A DNA stretch of 64,000 nucleotides from Hygrophila difformis (GCA_030278955.1 JAOANR010000014.1:13952068-14016067); one strand, 5' to 3'. Numbered from the stretch's first letter, positions 33,789 to 45,089 are shown. The notes: a model not told the origin generated them from the sequence alone. Numbers and translations are program-made.

Positions 33789-36070
33789 ATGGCGAAGGGT
33801 TTTAGGGCGGAGTGGAGAAGAGTCGTTTCCGGTAGGAGGCATGGGTCCTGGAGGATGGTGTCGAGAGAGGCTGTGGAGGAGGAAGGAAAGCTTCTCACAG
33901 GCGCACAGAATAACAAGGGTCTGGCTGGAGTCTATATAGGAAACATTCCGGTGGAGGATAAAGGTGCAGAAATTTTTAACAGGGTTGATAGGGTGGCGAA
34001 GGTTATTGACTGGTATTTCCCTGTCCGTAGGTGGCAAGAAATAGGAAGGTTAGGGTTAACTGGGCTGCTCCGAGCAAGGGCCGTACAGTGGGGACTATTG
34101 GTGGAAATAGAGGTAGGATACGGTCGGGGGGCCCTAGGGTTTCGATTGGAGAAGGGAGGCTGGAGAGTCGTCTTTTGAAGGGTAGTGCTGCATGGAGAGA
34201 CGATAGGACATATGCAGAAGTCACTATAGGAAGACAAAGTGAGCCAACCTCTGAGGCGTTCGGCAGGCGGGGGGATCCAATCAAGCTGGATATAATGCAT
34301 GAAGAAGTAGACCGCCTGAGACGATCAGCGAATGTTGCCATCAGGAGTTTGGAAGTGCTGACGGCCTTTCAGGATTGGATTTACAGGGAATACGAGAACT
34401 GTGAGGACATAATTTATGGTGGAGGTCTCTCCATTTTTGCGGTATTCAGGAACATGGAAGCTAGGGATAAGTTCTTAGCTGACAGAAGTGACTATACAAT
34501 GGTGGAGTGGAAAAGAAAGTGGGAGCCGAGGGATAGGGTTAAGAAGAGGCTGGTATGGACTTATGTCTTCGGACTACCGCCGATTCCTTGGGGAGAGGAG
34601 AATTTTAGGAGACTGGTGGGAGGGTGGGGGAAGATTATCAATATCGAAAGGGATACTATCCAGAGAAGAAGGCTTGATCGGGTCAGGATGTTGGTTGCCA
34701 TTCACGATGAATCTACTGTTCCATTGAAGTTGGTCATCCAACTTGATGGTAAGGTCTCGGAAATCAAGATTGTCCTGAATTACAGTGAAGAGGTGATGGT
34801 TTCTGACGATGAAGGTAATTCCGGAGCTTCGAACTTGGTTAAGGAAAACCCCAACTTAGATAAGGGGTTGGGGACGCCGGAAGTTGTGCCGGAGGGCCTT
34901 GGGGAGGAGGAGCGGGGGGTAGGGAGCTCAGAGACGGAGGTGGAGGGCAAGTCCAGGACTCAAGTTTCTGGGGAAGCGGAAAGATCGAAGGGGGCGGCGC
35001 TTAGGGACAATAAAACTCCAGTTATTGCAGAAAGGCAGTCTAGGAACAAGGGGGCGGCGGGAGACTGTCTTGTTAACGATATGGAGATGATTAATGATGT
35101 TATTAGGCCTACTGTGCGCGGGCCGCATGGAGAGGACTTGGGGGTGACTGGGCGTGTAGGGAGTGGGCCAACTATGGGCGGCCCGTATGGTGAGAGTCTG
35201 GAGGAGGATGGGCCTGTAGGGAGTGGGCTACAGAGGGAAGGGGCGCAGGGGCCTGGGCCTGTAGGAAATTTGATGGTGACAATGCTTGGCCTGGGAAGCC
35301 CTGTGCCCGACCAGGATCCAGTGGTGGTGGACCGACTTACAACAGATCTAGAGGTGGGTCCACTGGTTAAATCGAACCTTCCCAGAAGAAATCTTCCTCA
35401 GGGTAGCGATCTCTCTATGTATCGTGGCGAAAGTCGGGTAATCAAGGATGGAGTTATTAATGCCCTTATGCCCTTTGGGAAAGGGAAGGAGCCGTATGAT
35501 ACTCCATTGGAGACAATACCAGAAGAAGTCATAGAGGGCGAGTGCCCAGATGTCGCGGTAGGTAGCTGTGGGTCAGATGAAGGAGCGTTGGTGTACAGAG
35601 GGGAAGTAGGGGCGAATGGTGCGGTGGAGGACGGTGCCGGAATTGGGATAACGGAGGTGCTCGACGATTTAAACAGGGAGCAAATTAATGAGCACGGATC
35701 TAGCTTGATGGGAGCAGGTGGGGATTTTGGAGGAGCAAATCTGGAAGGGATGCAGGAAATTAGGATGATTGAGGACGCTATGGTGAGAGTCCTTACGGGC
35801 AGAAGAAAGATTGTTCACAGGGGGCGCAAACGGGGGAGGAAGGCTGGAAAGAAGGCTGGGGTCGGGTATGGCAAGGGGCTGTCTGAGATGTGTGACAGGG
35901 GAGATAAATTCGCACAGTTGCAGTTTACAACGTTGAGAACTAAGGCTGGGGTTAAGCTCGTTGACTACTCGGAGGCAGAAGCAATATTCAATCTCGCTGC
36001 TCGCCTGGGGTTGAATTGCGGGAAGAGCAGGCCGGAGGCGGTGGAGTGGATTTGCAAGGAGATAGTTTAA
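33789..36070 (+). pseudogene. LINE ORF1 (nucleic-acid binding), frameshifted
   Basis: The first frame from ATG 33789 has an RRM-like start (GVYIGNIPVEDKGAEIFNRV, giving RNP2) and then runs on in the wrong frame. The second frame, from about 34031 to 36070, resumes with ARNRKVRVNWA, the usual RRM end. The RNP1 part between them is missing, so a deletion with a frame change removed the RRM core near 34015-34035. Downstream is a DUF4283-like block (VWTYVFGLPPIPWGEENFRR), then a long low-complexity Gly/Glu-rich tail. ORF1 proteins coat LINE RNA. This copy should not make a normal one. Confidence 0.75.
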
Positions 36071-36117
36071 AATGGCTAGTCGGGGTCTGAATTGAATAGT
36101 GTGTGACGATCACTATA

Positions 36118-39100
36118 ATGAAGTTAATTACATGTAATCTCAGGGGGATGAATGGGGGTGCCAGGCGTAGGGCGGTGATGAGACTGTGTAAAAAGGAAAG
36201 GCCTTCGATGTTTTGTTTTCAGGAAACTAAAATGGTGGATATTCAAGAGAGGCTTGTCTTCCGCTTGTGGGGATCTAAGGGATGCGAGTACTGCGTGCAG
36301 CCGGCGGTAGGTAATGCGGGTGGTCTGTTGGTGGTGTGGGACACAAGGGATGGCTCATTTCAGGTCAAGCATAAGGGGCACCATTACATCTGGATCAAAG
36401 GTAACTTGAGAGGTTTAAATGAGACTATCAATGTACTGAATATCCATGCGCCAAATACTAGGAGGGAAAGAGCGGATTTCTGGAATATGATTGCTAATAT
36501 TTGTGACACGGTGAATGGGGAGCTGTGGTGTCTAACCGGTGATTTTAATGCGGTAACTGTGGAGGGTGAAAGATTTGGGGCTGGAGGTGATGATGGTTCG
36601 TCAAGGGATTTCCGTGACTTTATTGATCAGATGGGCCTGGTCGATTTACCCATGGAGGGGGGTTGCTTTACCTGGTTTGGGAGAGGGGGTAGTGTATGTA
36701 GTCGTCTTGATAGGTTTTTGCTATCCCCGGGCTGGCTCAATAATCCTAGGGACCTTTTCCAAAGGCGTTGTGACTCTGTGCTTTCTGACCACTATCCGGT
36801 CCGGTTGGAAATTGGGGACAAGTCTTGGGGCCCCAAACCTTTTCGATTGTATAACTATTGGTTGGAGGATAAAGAATTCCAAAATCTGGTGCGCGAGGTT
36901 TGGGAGGAGAGTGGGCAGGGGGGTGAGGGTGCTCAAGGGTGTCGACTGTTTAGCAGGCTCAGGCAGCTTAAAAAGAAGATTAGGGGTTGGGAGGGGTACG
37001 GGGCAGCTGGGATTGAGAATCGTATCCAAAGGTTGTTGACTGAAATCAGCGAATTGGAGGAGTCCCAGCAGGGGATTGGGGTAGAGGAGGCGAATAGGCT
37101 TGAATGGAGGGACAAAAAGGGAGAACTCAAGAAGCTATTTCTTGATGAGGAAAGAAGGTGGTTTCAAAAATCGAGGGTGAGGTGGCTTAGAGAGGGGGAT
37201 TTGAACACAAAATTTTTTCACGCTGTTGCAGCTATCAACAGAAAAAGAAATCACATAGGAGCTATTATGATGAATGGAACTTTGGTGGAGGATCCTCGCG
37301 ATGTGAAGGAAGCGGCCTACTCTTATTTCAGGACCATTTTCTCCAAAACAAAGGAAGATCTTTTCAGATTTGATGATTTTGAGCTGGGCAGGATTGATGA
37401 TTGCAACAGGGATTGGTTGGAACGTAGTTTCTCAGAGGATGAAATCCGGTCTATTGTTTGGAGCTGTGATGGGAACCGGGCTCCAGGCCCCGACGGGTAC
37501 AATTTGGGATTCTTTAAGGAATTCTGGGACTTGCTAAGGAATGATGTTATGGATGTTTTCTTGAAGTTGGATAAGGAGGGCACCCTGCCTAAGGGTACAG
37601 GAGGCTCGTTTATTGCCCTGATTCCCAAGGTAGATCGGCCGACGGATTTTGGGAATTACAGGCCAATCTCTCTTGTGGGAAATGTCTACAAAATTGTGGC
37701 TAAAACTTTGGCAAAAAGGATTCAGGGAGTGCTGGGAGAAGTGATCGGGGACTCGCAGATGGCCTTTATTAAAGGTAGACAAATCTTGGATGGGGCCTTG
37801 ATTGCATCGGAAGTGATACACTCAACGATTAATTCCGGTCGCAGGGGGTTTGTGATTAAGCTAGACTTCGCCAAGGCATACGATAATGTGTCTTGGGAGG
37901 CTCTGTTGAGTGTTCTTGAGGCTATGAATTTTGGGAGAAAATGGATAACTTGGATCAAAGCCTGCGTTCAGTCGGCCTCTGCGGCGGTACTTGTGAATGG
38001 TTCCTCGACCAGATTCTTTGATTTACAGAAAGGGTTGAGACAGGGCGACCCGCTCTCACCATATTTGTTTGTGATTGTCGCTGAAGTATTGAATAGACTT
38101 CTTGTGAAAGCGTCTGAGATAGGGCTGTTGGCTGGATTAGCATCGGGGGGGAGGGGCCCCACTATTACGCATCTCCAATATGCAGACGATACGCTTTTAT
38201 TTTGCGAAGGGGATTTCGAACAGGTAGTCTACATCAAGAGAATATTGTGGTGTCTATCTCTTTCGACAGGCCTTAGAATTAATTTCGAAAAAAGTAGCTT
38301 GTTTGGCATCAATTGCTCTTCGGAAATGGTGGAGGAAGCTGCTGGTATGTTGGGTTGTAAAGTTGGAAAATGGCCGATGATCTACTTGGGGATTCCCGTT
38401 GGGGGTAGGGTTAATGGTATTGAAGTTTGGAAGCCTCTGTTGGACAAAGTTGAGAGGAGGATGGCGGGGTGGCAAGGGAAACTTCTAACCCAAGCTGGCC
38501 GAGTTTGTCTGATCCGTTCAGTCATGAATAGCTTGCCAACATATTTTCTATCCCTTTTTAAGGTCCCAGCGGCTGTGGAAGATCGTTTGGAAAAATTAAA
38601 ACGGAGATTTTTTTGGAATGAATGGGATGAGTCCAAAAAACTACATACTATTTGTTGGGATAGAATATGCCAACCTAAAGAATTCGGAGGGCTCCAGCTC
38701 TGGAAAACGAAGGATTTCAATTCAGCGCTATTGAATAAGTGGAGATGGAGGTTCGGGCAAGAGCAAGCGTTGTGGAAAGTAGTGATCAATGAAAAGTATT
38801 ATAAGGGCGAGGCTTCGTTGGTGCCGGAAATAAGGATCGGGCGCACGGTTTGGGGGAGGATTTGTAGCGCTTGGGGGGGTCTGGATGGGAGAAATGATGC
38901 AGGCAGCTTTAAAATCATGGTGGGGAATGGTGCTTTGACCCGTTTCTGGCAAGATGTTTGGACTGAGGCAGGGAGACCTTTAATTGTTTTGTTCCCCAGA
39001 TTGCACGCCCTGGCAATCAACAAGAATGGAAAAGTGAATAACTATGGGAGTTGGTGCGGTCTAAATTGGGAATGGGAGATTCAATTTAGAAGGCCACTAT

Positions 39101-40164
39101 TTGATTGGGAAGTCGAGGTGTGGGAGGATATGCTGAACGTGCTTAAGGGCTTGAAGTTGAACAGATTCCTTGAGGATAGAGTGGTGTGGGCAGAGGAGAG
39201 TAGTGGTGTTTTTTCTACTAGATCCTGGTGGAGACGACATCAAGCTGTAACCTCAATGCACCAGGGGCAGGTTTGGCGTAACATTTGGAATACTAAGGCC
39301 CCAATGAAGGTGAAACTAATGGTATGGAAACTAGCTAATCATGGCCTCCCCACTCGGGATCTGTTACTCAGGAGGGGATGTATCCAGCCTGCTCATGCGT
39401 TATGCCCCCTATGTGAGAAGGAACTGGAGTCGGGTAATCACTTGATATGCCAATGCCCGTCAACAGGTAGGCTATGGTATAGAGGATTGTCATGGATTGG
39501 AATGGACTGGGTTCTACCAGGGACGGTGACAAGCTTACTGGATGGATGGTTTGGATTCTCTCCAACTCATGTCTCTAAAGATCTGTGGATGTTGTTAGGA
39601 GCTGCCATAATTTGGACGATTTGGAAAGGGAGGAATGATAAGGTGTTCAGAAGTAAAGTCTTTAACTTTCAAGAGGCAGAGGATGCAATTCGGTGGAAAG
39701 TCCAACTGTGGTGGAATGCAATATCGAGTGGAAGGGTGCCGGCAGTGGTGACTTGTGATGCTTCCTTTGAGTCAGGTCTGTTGCAACATAAGAGCTACAG
39801 AGTCAAAGTCCCTCGTCGAGGCTTGGTGTGGGTAAGACCGGATAAAGATTCTATTGGGGTGACTGATTCCACGGAGGCTGAAGTTCAAGCTATTAGTAGA
39901 ATGTGCGAGATTCTAATACGTGACCAGGGATTCCCACTCCCTAGGTTAGTATTCGAGTGCGACTCCATTAATGTAGTTCGGTGGATGATTGAGCCGGCGA
40001 AACTTCCTTGGCGTTTCTGTACTCTGGCGGTCCCGATTGTTGCTGTGCTATGTTGTGCTGGTGAGGTCCATGTGCAACATATCATGAGGGAAAGAAATGG
40101 TGAAGCAGACAGATGGGCTAGGTTGGGAGCGTCGGGTGGAGATAGGATAGAGTCATGGTTTTGA
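36118..40164 (+). CDS. LINE ORF2: APE endonuclease, reverse transcriptase, zinc finger, RNase H
   Basis: An open frame of 1,348 codons from ATG 36118. The endonuclease has MKLITCNLRGMN, CFQETKM, TGDFNAV and LSDHYPV. Reverse transcriptase motifs are PGPDGYNLGFFKEFW, FIALIPKV, NYRPISLVGNVYKI, KLDFAKAYDNVSW, GLRQGDPLSPYLF and the catalytic QYADDTLLF. A zf-RVT block follows (WNTKAPMKVKLMVWKLANH, CPLCEKELESGNHLICQCP), then a C-terminal RNase H-like region (CDASFESG, TEAEVQAISR, ECDSINVV, GEADRWARLG) that looks shortened near its start. No internal stop is present, so this copy is young or recently active. The protein nicks target DNA and primes reverse transcription there. Confidence 0.93.
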   Translation: MKLITCNLRGMNGGARRRAVMRLCKKERPSMFCFQETKMVDIQERLVFRLWGSKGCEYCVQPAVGNAGGLLVVWDTRDGSFQVKHKGHHYIWIKGNLRGLNETINVLNIHAPNTRRERADFWNMIANICDTVNGELWCLTGDFNAVTVEGERFGAGGDDGSSRDFRDFIDQMGLVDLPMEGGCFTWFGRGGSVCSRLDRFLLSPGWLNNPRDLFQRRCDSVLSDHYPVRLEIGDKSWGPKPFRLYNYWLEDKEFQNLVREVWEESGQGGEGAQGCRLFSRLRQLKKKIRGWEGYGAAGIENRIQRLLTEISELEESQQGIGVEEANRLEWRDKKGELKKLFLDEERRWFQKSRVRWLREGDLNTKFFHAVAAINRKRNHIGAIMMNGTLVEDPRDVKEAAYSYFRTIFSKTKEDLFRFDDFELGRIDDCNRDWLERSFSEDEIRSIVWSCDGNRAPGPDGYNLGFFKEFWDLLRNDVMDVFLKLDKEGTLPKGTGGSFIALIPKVDRPTDFGNYRPISLVGNVYKIVAKTLAKRIQGVLGEVIGDSQMAFIKGRQILDGALIASEVIHSTINSGRRGFVIKLDFAKAYDNVSWEALLSVLEAMNFGRKWITWIKACVQSASAAVLVNGSSTRFFDLQKGLRQGDPLSPYLFVIVAEVLNRLLVKASEIGLLAGLASGGRGPTITHLQYADDTLLFCEGDFEQVVYIKRILWCLSLSTGLRINFEKSSLFGINCSSEMVEEAAGMLGCKVGKWPMIYLGIPVGGRVNGIEVWKPLLDKVERRMAGWQGKLLTQAGRVCLIRSVMNSLPTYFLSLFKVPAAVEDRLEKLKRRFFWNEWDESKKLHTICWDRICQPKEFGGLQLWKTKDFNSALLNKWRWRFGQEQALWKVVINEKYYKGEASLVPEIRIGRTVWGRICSAWGGLDGRNDAGSFKIMVGNGALTRFWQDVWTEAGRPLIVLFPRLHALAINKNGKVNNYGSWCGLNWEWEIQFRRPLFDWEVEVWEDMLNVLKGLKLNRFLEDRVVWAEESSGVFSTRSWWRRHQAVTSMHQGQVWRNIWNTKAPMKVKLMVWKLANHGLPTRDLLLRRGCIQPAHALCPLCEKELESGNHLICQCPSTGRLWYRGLSWIGMDWVLPGTVTSLLDGWFGFSPTHVSKDLWMLLGAAIIWTIWKGRNDKVFRSKVFNFQEAEDAIRWKVQLWWNAISSGRVPAVVTCDASFESGLLQHKSYRVKVPRRGLVWVRPDKDSIGVTDSTEAEVQAISRMCEILIRDQGFPLPRLVFECDSINVVRWMIEPAKLPWRFCTLAVPIVAVLCCAGEVHVQHIMRERNGEADRWARLGASGGDRIESWF

Positions 40165-42426
40165 AGGCAGAAAGATCCAGGGGTATAGAGTTGCTTTGGG
40201 GCTGTGAGCTGTACTTTCAAAAAACTATCAGTATGGCCAAAATTGGTCTATTGTAATGTTTGTTGGAGTAGGGCTGCTTCTTTGTTGTTGAATAGCCAAA
40301 TGTCTCTACTCCTTTTTCTGCTCCCTGACATTAAAATTCAGTAAAGGAATGTGATGGAGAAGGCGTTTCAATAAGGGAGATGAGACCAGGAAGGTTGTGG
40401 TGATGCTTGGAGAGCAAAGGAGAAGGCATAATATTGATTTGTTCTGTCCAACTTACCCCTTTTGTTTTGCAGGTGAAACACTCATTGGTATTGGTTGGAG
40501 AGCTGGAGACTGAAGAAAAATTAATCAATCATGTTTGGAGTACTTGGGAACTCGGTTGCGAATGATGATGATGGCACAACTGATGATGCTAAAGTCTAGA
40601 GGGAACGCAGCTACTGCTGAAGGGTGCTTTACCATGGAGAATGACGTTGATACCTATGTTTAGGAGTCTCCGAAATCGACAATTGCTTATGGCGGACTGC
40701 CTGTGTTTTCTGTATAGCAATCCGTAAAGTGCTGTTGCTGCTTTTGTTGGAGAAATTGCTGCTGCCATTGCTGTTTCTGTTGATGGATCTAAGTGAGGAC
40801 AGATGCTGCTGATGCTGACGAGGATAATAGCCTGCACTCTTGGAGGCCTTTATGGATGCTGGAGATTTCTGGTAATTTATATCTGATGACGACCGAAAGC
40901 TACAGACCAAAGAGTAGTGAAGCACACTGATTTTATGATGCGACTGAAGTAAGACTTAAAGCGTATGGAGGTTGAAGACAGTGGGCAGGCTGATGATTTC
41001 ATGTATTGCAATTCTTCAAGCCAACTGTCATATTTCCTGGTGAGATTGGACCTTTAATTGTTACTCTGCTTGTAGAAGTGTGTTTCAATTTAACATCCTA
41101 GAACTTGCTACATATTTCATGTTGAGCCTGCCATCCATCCCAGTGTTTCGAAAATGTTAAGGGTTCAGGTTTGTTCCATTGGTCTTTCTCTCACACACCT
41201 AGCCAATTTCCACCCAGTCAGTCAGTGCCTTAACTTTCATGTTCTGAACGTTTTAAACTTGATGATGCCCTATTGTCCTAGTCAAATTTTGTCTTTATCC
41301 CTTTTGAGAACTTTGGAGGTGTCGTCACTCCTCCCTATAATCATTATGAAGCTGGAATAACCATGGTGGTAGTATCAGGGAGTCGGGATTTTCTGTTGCA
41401 TTGAGAGGGTACATTTATGGGGTTGGCTCAATCCCTTGTTGTGTAGATCTAAAAAAAAAATAAAATAAAATAAAAGAAAAAAAATATGAAAAAAATAAAT
41501 AATAAAATATGAAAAAAAAAACGGAAAGGAAATAAAAATGAAGTAGAAGATTGAAGATAGCAGAATTTTTTGAAGAAGGGACCTTATGATTAAGGTGACT
41601 TTGTTTTTGATTGCTGGTATCCATAATAGGGGGATTCGTATAGTGTGGAGAGGTCATAGGGGAGAAGTAGGAATGCTTGATCTTTTTAAAAGGGAGTTTT
41701 GTTCTTACAAGAATGCATTAAGTTTGTTGGTACGATCAAGAGATGAAGTTCTTTCTGATTCCAGCTTTTTGTTCTTTGATGAGTGTCAAGTCGTACCCCT
41801 GGTTTTTATCACCCACCTGCAGTCCACCCAATTCCCCAATTCTAATCTTGTTTTGTTATCGCCCTTTCCATATCTCTATGAATCGAAGCATTGGTTTGAA
41901 CACTACAAGCAGGGGAGATGTGAGTATGTAGTAAGCTTTTGGGTGTGTTACTTTGATTCGTCACTTGCAAGTTATGTATATCCAGGGGAGATGTAGAATG
42001 GGGTTTGAAGATGCTGCAAATGCCCAGGACAAAAAAGACACTCTTGGGCTGCAATTCTGTTGCTGATACTGGAGGGATGTCAATGATCTAATGCCGCCCG
42101 ATGTCGAGGTTTTGATGCTCAGATGCTGTGGACGGAGATGCTGTGATAATGTAGCTGGGATTGCCTTATGTGACTATGAATTGCCGCCTGGTATCTGCGC
42201 TAATTCGCATCTTTTTTCATTGAAGTGGCCTTGTGGAATTGGAGGTAGCAGTTTTCTTCTCATGCTGTTAATGCCATTGGAACTTTTCTAGTTTTGTGGT
42301 AGACAGAGGTCTGTTTGAACAGTTAGAAGTGGATGTAGAATCTTATGATGGCTACTGGTCTAAGGTACAAGCATCATGTATGGACTGAAGTATTGGCTGC
42401 GATATTATAAATTTTTCATTTCCCTC
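40165..42426. other. Long 3' non-coding tail of the LINE
   Basis: Lies between the ORF2 stop and the A run but inside the LINE target duplications. The first 170 bp look like a normal LINE 3' UTR (AGGGCTGCTTCTTTGTTGTT). The rest has no recognised coding; an A-rich stretch at 41448-41540 could be an earlier internal A tail. A 3' transduction or fusion with another sequence is possible. Confidence 0.5.
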
Positions 42427-42753
42427 AAAAAAAAAAAAATTATCAATAATTTAAAAAAATACCAAATTATCAGGTAATTTTAATTAAAGTTATCAAATTT
42501 TAAAAAAAGATTATAAAAAATTATCCAATAATTTGTATCCGATTGAATCCGTATCCGTTATATATTCGTCCTGTATCAGTACCATATCCGTAACCCGAAA
42601 TATTCGAAACCGTTTTCGTATCCAGCTCATCCGTATTCGATCCGAATTTGAAATAATTATATGGATAATATCAGTATCTGACACTATCCGACGTATCCGT
42701 ACCGATTTCATCCCTATAAATTAGGCATTCAAAATAATGTTTTTGAAGATTTA

Positions 42754-43284
42754 GGGGGTGTATTCAATTTAGACCTTTATGGATTTAAAAAAGTTGGTGG
42801 ATTTGGAAAATACATAAACTCTACGTAAAATTGATTGATTTTGTGTAGACTCTACATTTTCTCATTTATACATTTATTCTTCTCCATTTTTTTTAATCTA
42901 TATTTTGTCGACATTGAGATGCCAAACGACTCCGTCGATAAGAGCTCTTGGGAGTCATCAGCGAACATGGCCACAGGGAGTGGATACCCCTTACTATCCG
43001 TATTTAGAAATCTTGGATTGTTTGGATAGATTTTGTTTAGTTATATTTTTTAAAAGAATCCATTAAAATCTACAAAGATTTTAAATCTATGGACTGTTGA
43101 ATACCTCAAAATTTTTTAAGATTTTTTAAAATCTGTATTGAATACACCTAGATTTTTAAAGATTTTTTTAAAATCTGAATTGAATACCTCAAAATTTTAA
43201 AAGACTCTTTAAAATCTAAATTGAATACACCCCAACTTTAAAAGTCTTTAAAAATCCTATAGAGTCCAGATTGAATATACCCCC
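42754..43284. mobile_element. Tourist/PIF-type MITE
   Basis: Ends GGGGGTGTATTCAATTTAGA and TCCAGATTGAATATACCCCC are inverted, with TTA on both sides (42751-42753 and 43285-43287). 531 bp, A/T-rich, with repeated TGAATACACC/AAAATCT words, non-coding. Confidence 0.85.
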
Positions 43285-44175
43285 TTATTATTATAAATTT
43301 AGTTTTATTCATTTATAGAAGATAAAGATTTGTTAATTTAATTTAAGTAATGTAAAACTAAATTAATTATTGTCTAAATTAATTAAAGAACAAAATTAGA
43401 AAAATATATTGGCATGTATATCATAAATTTTATGTTGAATTTTTAAGGTGAAATACATTCATCCTATATAATGTAAAGTGTGCTCTAACAATTTGTTTAT
43501 CTCATGTAAATTATGGTGAATAATTATCATACAGTCTTTTATTTTATGAACATTTTGGTAGGGATATTTCAATATAGTTAGCGTGCGGACAATATTCTAT
43601 CTGCATGTGCAGGCGTAATGAGAAGTATAACTTTTGTGATGTTTGAGAGCATTATTGTTTTCCATTACTTAATCATGATATAATTATGCAATCCATAACC
43701 CATTATCTAAACATCACATAAATCGTCGCGCGCATCACATAAAAGCTCCTACAATCATTCTGCAGGGACGGTCAACAACACCATATTCACTTCCGGGAAA
43801 TTTTACTTTACATTCTTATGGCACTGTCTCTCTTTTTTATCATTGTTTTTCTCACCTTTTTTCTTAATAACATGTGGTCGGAAATGGACATGACCAAATT
43901 AAGTTTAGAAAATAAAATATTTGAATGTTTAAATTATTACCCTATTTTTCTAAAATAATATAAATTTTACTTCCCGCGCATTGCGCGGGCGGGTGTGCTA
44001 GTAATTTTATTATAATGATCTGATCTGGTCTGATCTGATATGGTCTGAATGGGTCTGATCTGATTTGATTTGATCTGGTCTGATCTGAATGTTTCTTATA
44101 TGATCTGGTCTAATCTGATTTTGAAAAATAATAAGTAATAAGTCATGAAAATAAGTGCTAGAGAACGGGGCCTAA

Positions 44176-45089
44176 GTAGTATTATTGAACAATATGATAC
44201 CGAATCGGACTGATATTATTTGTTCCATTTTTACCCTACTTAACTTTGATTTGTAGTATGAATCCGCGAGAATGGGTTGTGTGTTGGTATGTGCATATGG
44301 TCAATAATTGATGTAACGGAACAGTTATGTTTGCGTACAAAAATGATGAGTTAGTAAGTGATGCCACAGGGTCAATAAATAATGACATATGGTCAATAAA
44401 TGATGGCAACAGAATAATTAATGTTAACATCATCACTTCTAAAGTACCTCTCATCATTCTGTATATACAGGCCATGTCGTGTTTGTACTGTAATTGAATT
44501 GTGAATCCGCCTTTAAATAATTATTTAAATTTGAATGTTATATAATTGAAATCTTGAAATATGATATTTTGGTTGATTTGGTTCATTAAAAATTCCAATG
44601 TGGTTCTCTTTAAGTCTTAAGCTGCACTAAGAAATCACTTTTGTTAATTTGTTACAACAAACAAACACACACAAAAAATAAATTAATTCATAGAAGCTTA
44701 AAAAATTTTGGTTCACCAAAAATGAATGTTGTTCAAGTCAATCTAAGACTCAAGTCTAGATTAAAACTATTAAAGAACGAAGCTACATGAAAGTTCGGTT
44801 TGGATTTACTCAACTCAACCTGATTTATTTATAATGGGCTATATAGACCTAAAAAGCCAAAAAATCAAATAGTATGTGTATATCATTTTTTTTAACAGTC
44901 TATAATGACTAGAAAATGGGTGGTAGAAGCATATGTTAAGTTCACATCCTTGTATGTACTTCCTCTGTTTTTTATATTTGCTATGGATCCACCCAACACG
45001 TAGTCCAATGTACTTTTTATTTTTTGCATCACGGCCAATGAAGGCTAGAAAAAAAAGAAAGAAAAAAAAATTATAAAACAACGAAACTA
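44176..45089. other. Intergenic, A/T-rich, no gene seen
   Basis: Sequence right of the PIF-type element. A short repeated word (ATGGTCAATAAATGATG) occurs near 44290-44410. No coding motifs. Confidence 0.4.

Larger units (their letters stand above)
33684..42434 (+). mobile_element. Full-length plant LINE (L1/RTE-like with APE and RNase H)
   Basis: Target duplication AAAAATTATCAATAATT flanks it (33667-33683 and 42435-42451, the A part merging with the tail). It has a 5' UTR, ORF1 (33789-36070), ORF2 (36118-40164), an unusually long 2.26-kb 3' non-coding part and an A run at 42427-42438. G-rich codon use in the coding strand contrasts with the A/T-rich host DNA. Confidence 0.9.
33417..42716. 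mobile_element. hAT-type MITE carrying a LINE
   Basis: Ends TAGGGGTGAAAGCGGTA and TACCGATTTCATCCCTA are inverted, with an exact 8-bp duplication TAAATTAG (33409-33416 and 42717-42724). Both sides are rich in TATCCGTATTCG words. Without the LINE the element is about 540 bp and non-coding. Confidence 0.88.
30432..44001 (+). mobile_element. Non-autonomous Helitron-like element
   Basis: The 3' end has a 7-bp-stem GC hairpin (CCCGCGC ATT GCGCGGG, 43973-43989) followed by CGGGTGTGCTAG ending at 44001 and then T. The 5' end starts TCTATATCTATATATATATA preceded by A (TC at 30432 or 30438). Helitrons insert between A and T without target duplication, end CTRR and carry such a hairpin; all three hold. 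No Rep/helicase is present. After removing later insertions about 2.7 kb remains. Poly-C (30471-30486) lies near the 5' end. Confidence 0.75.
30059..44172. mobile_element. PIF/Harbinger-type element, outermost of a nested stack
   Basis: Left end GGCCCTGTTCTCCAGG and right end AGAGAACGGGGCC are inverted, with TAA on both sides (30056-30058 and 44173-44175). A 3-bp TWA duplication with GGSCC ends is the PIF/Harbinger (Tourist) pattern. Subterminal arrays of TCTGGTCTGA/TCTGATCTGAA run at about 30090-30225 and 44018-44115. Almost all of the interior is a later Helitron-like insertion. The original element was therefore only about 545 bp, without transposase. Confidence 0.75.

Noticed and set aside
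36566..39565. Many long frames antisense to or overlapping the LINE ORF2
   Set aside because: They are shadows of the 1,348-codon frame, which alone carries APE, RT and RNase H motifs.
41154..42291. Small frames in the LINE 3' tail as genes
   Set aside because: No motifs, no splice logic, and they lie inside the LINE target duplications.
30059..44172. Treating the whole interval as one large autonomous PIF/Harbinger transposon
   Set aside because: No PIF transposase or Myb-like protein; the interior is explained by later insertions with their own TSDs.
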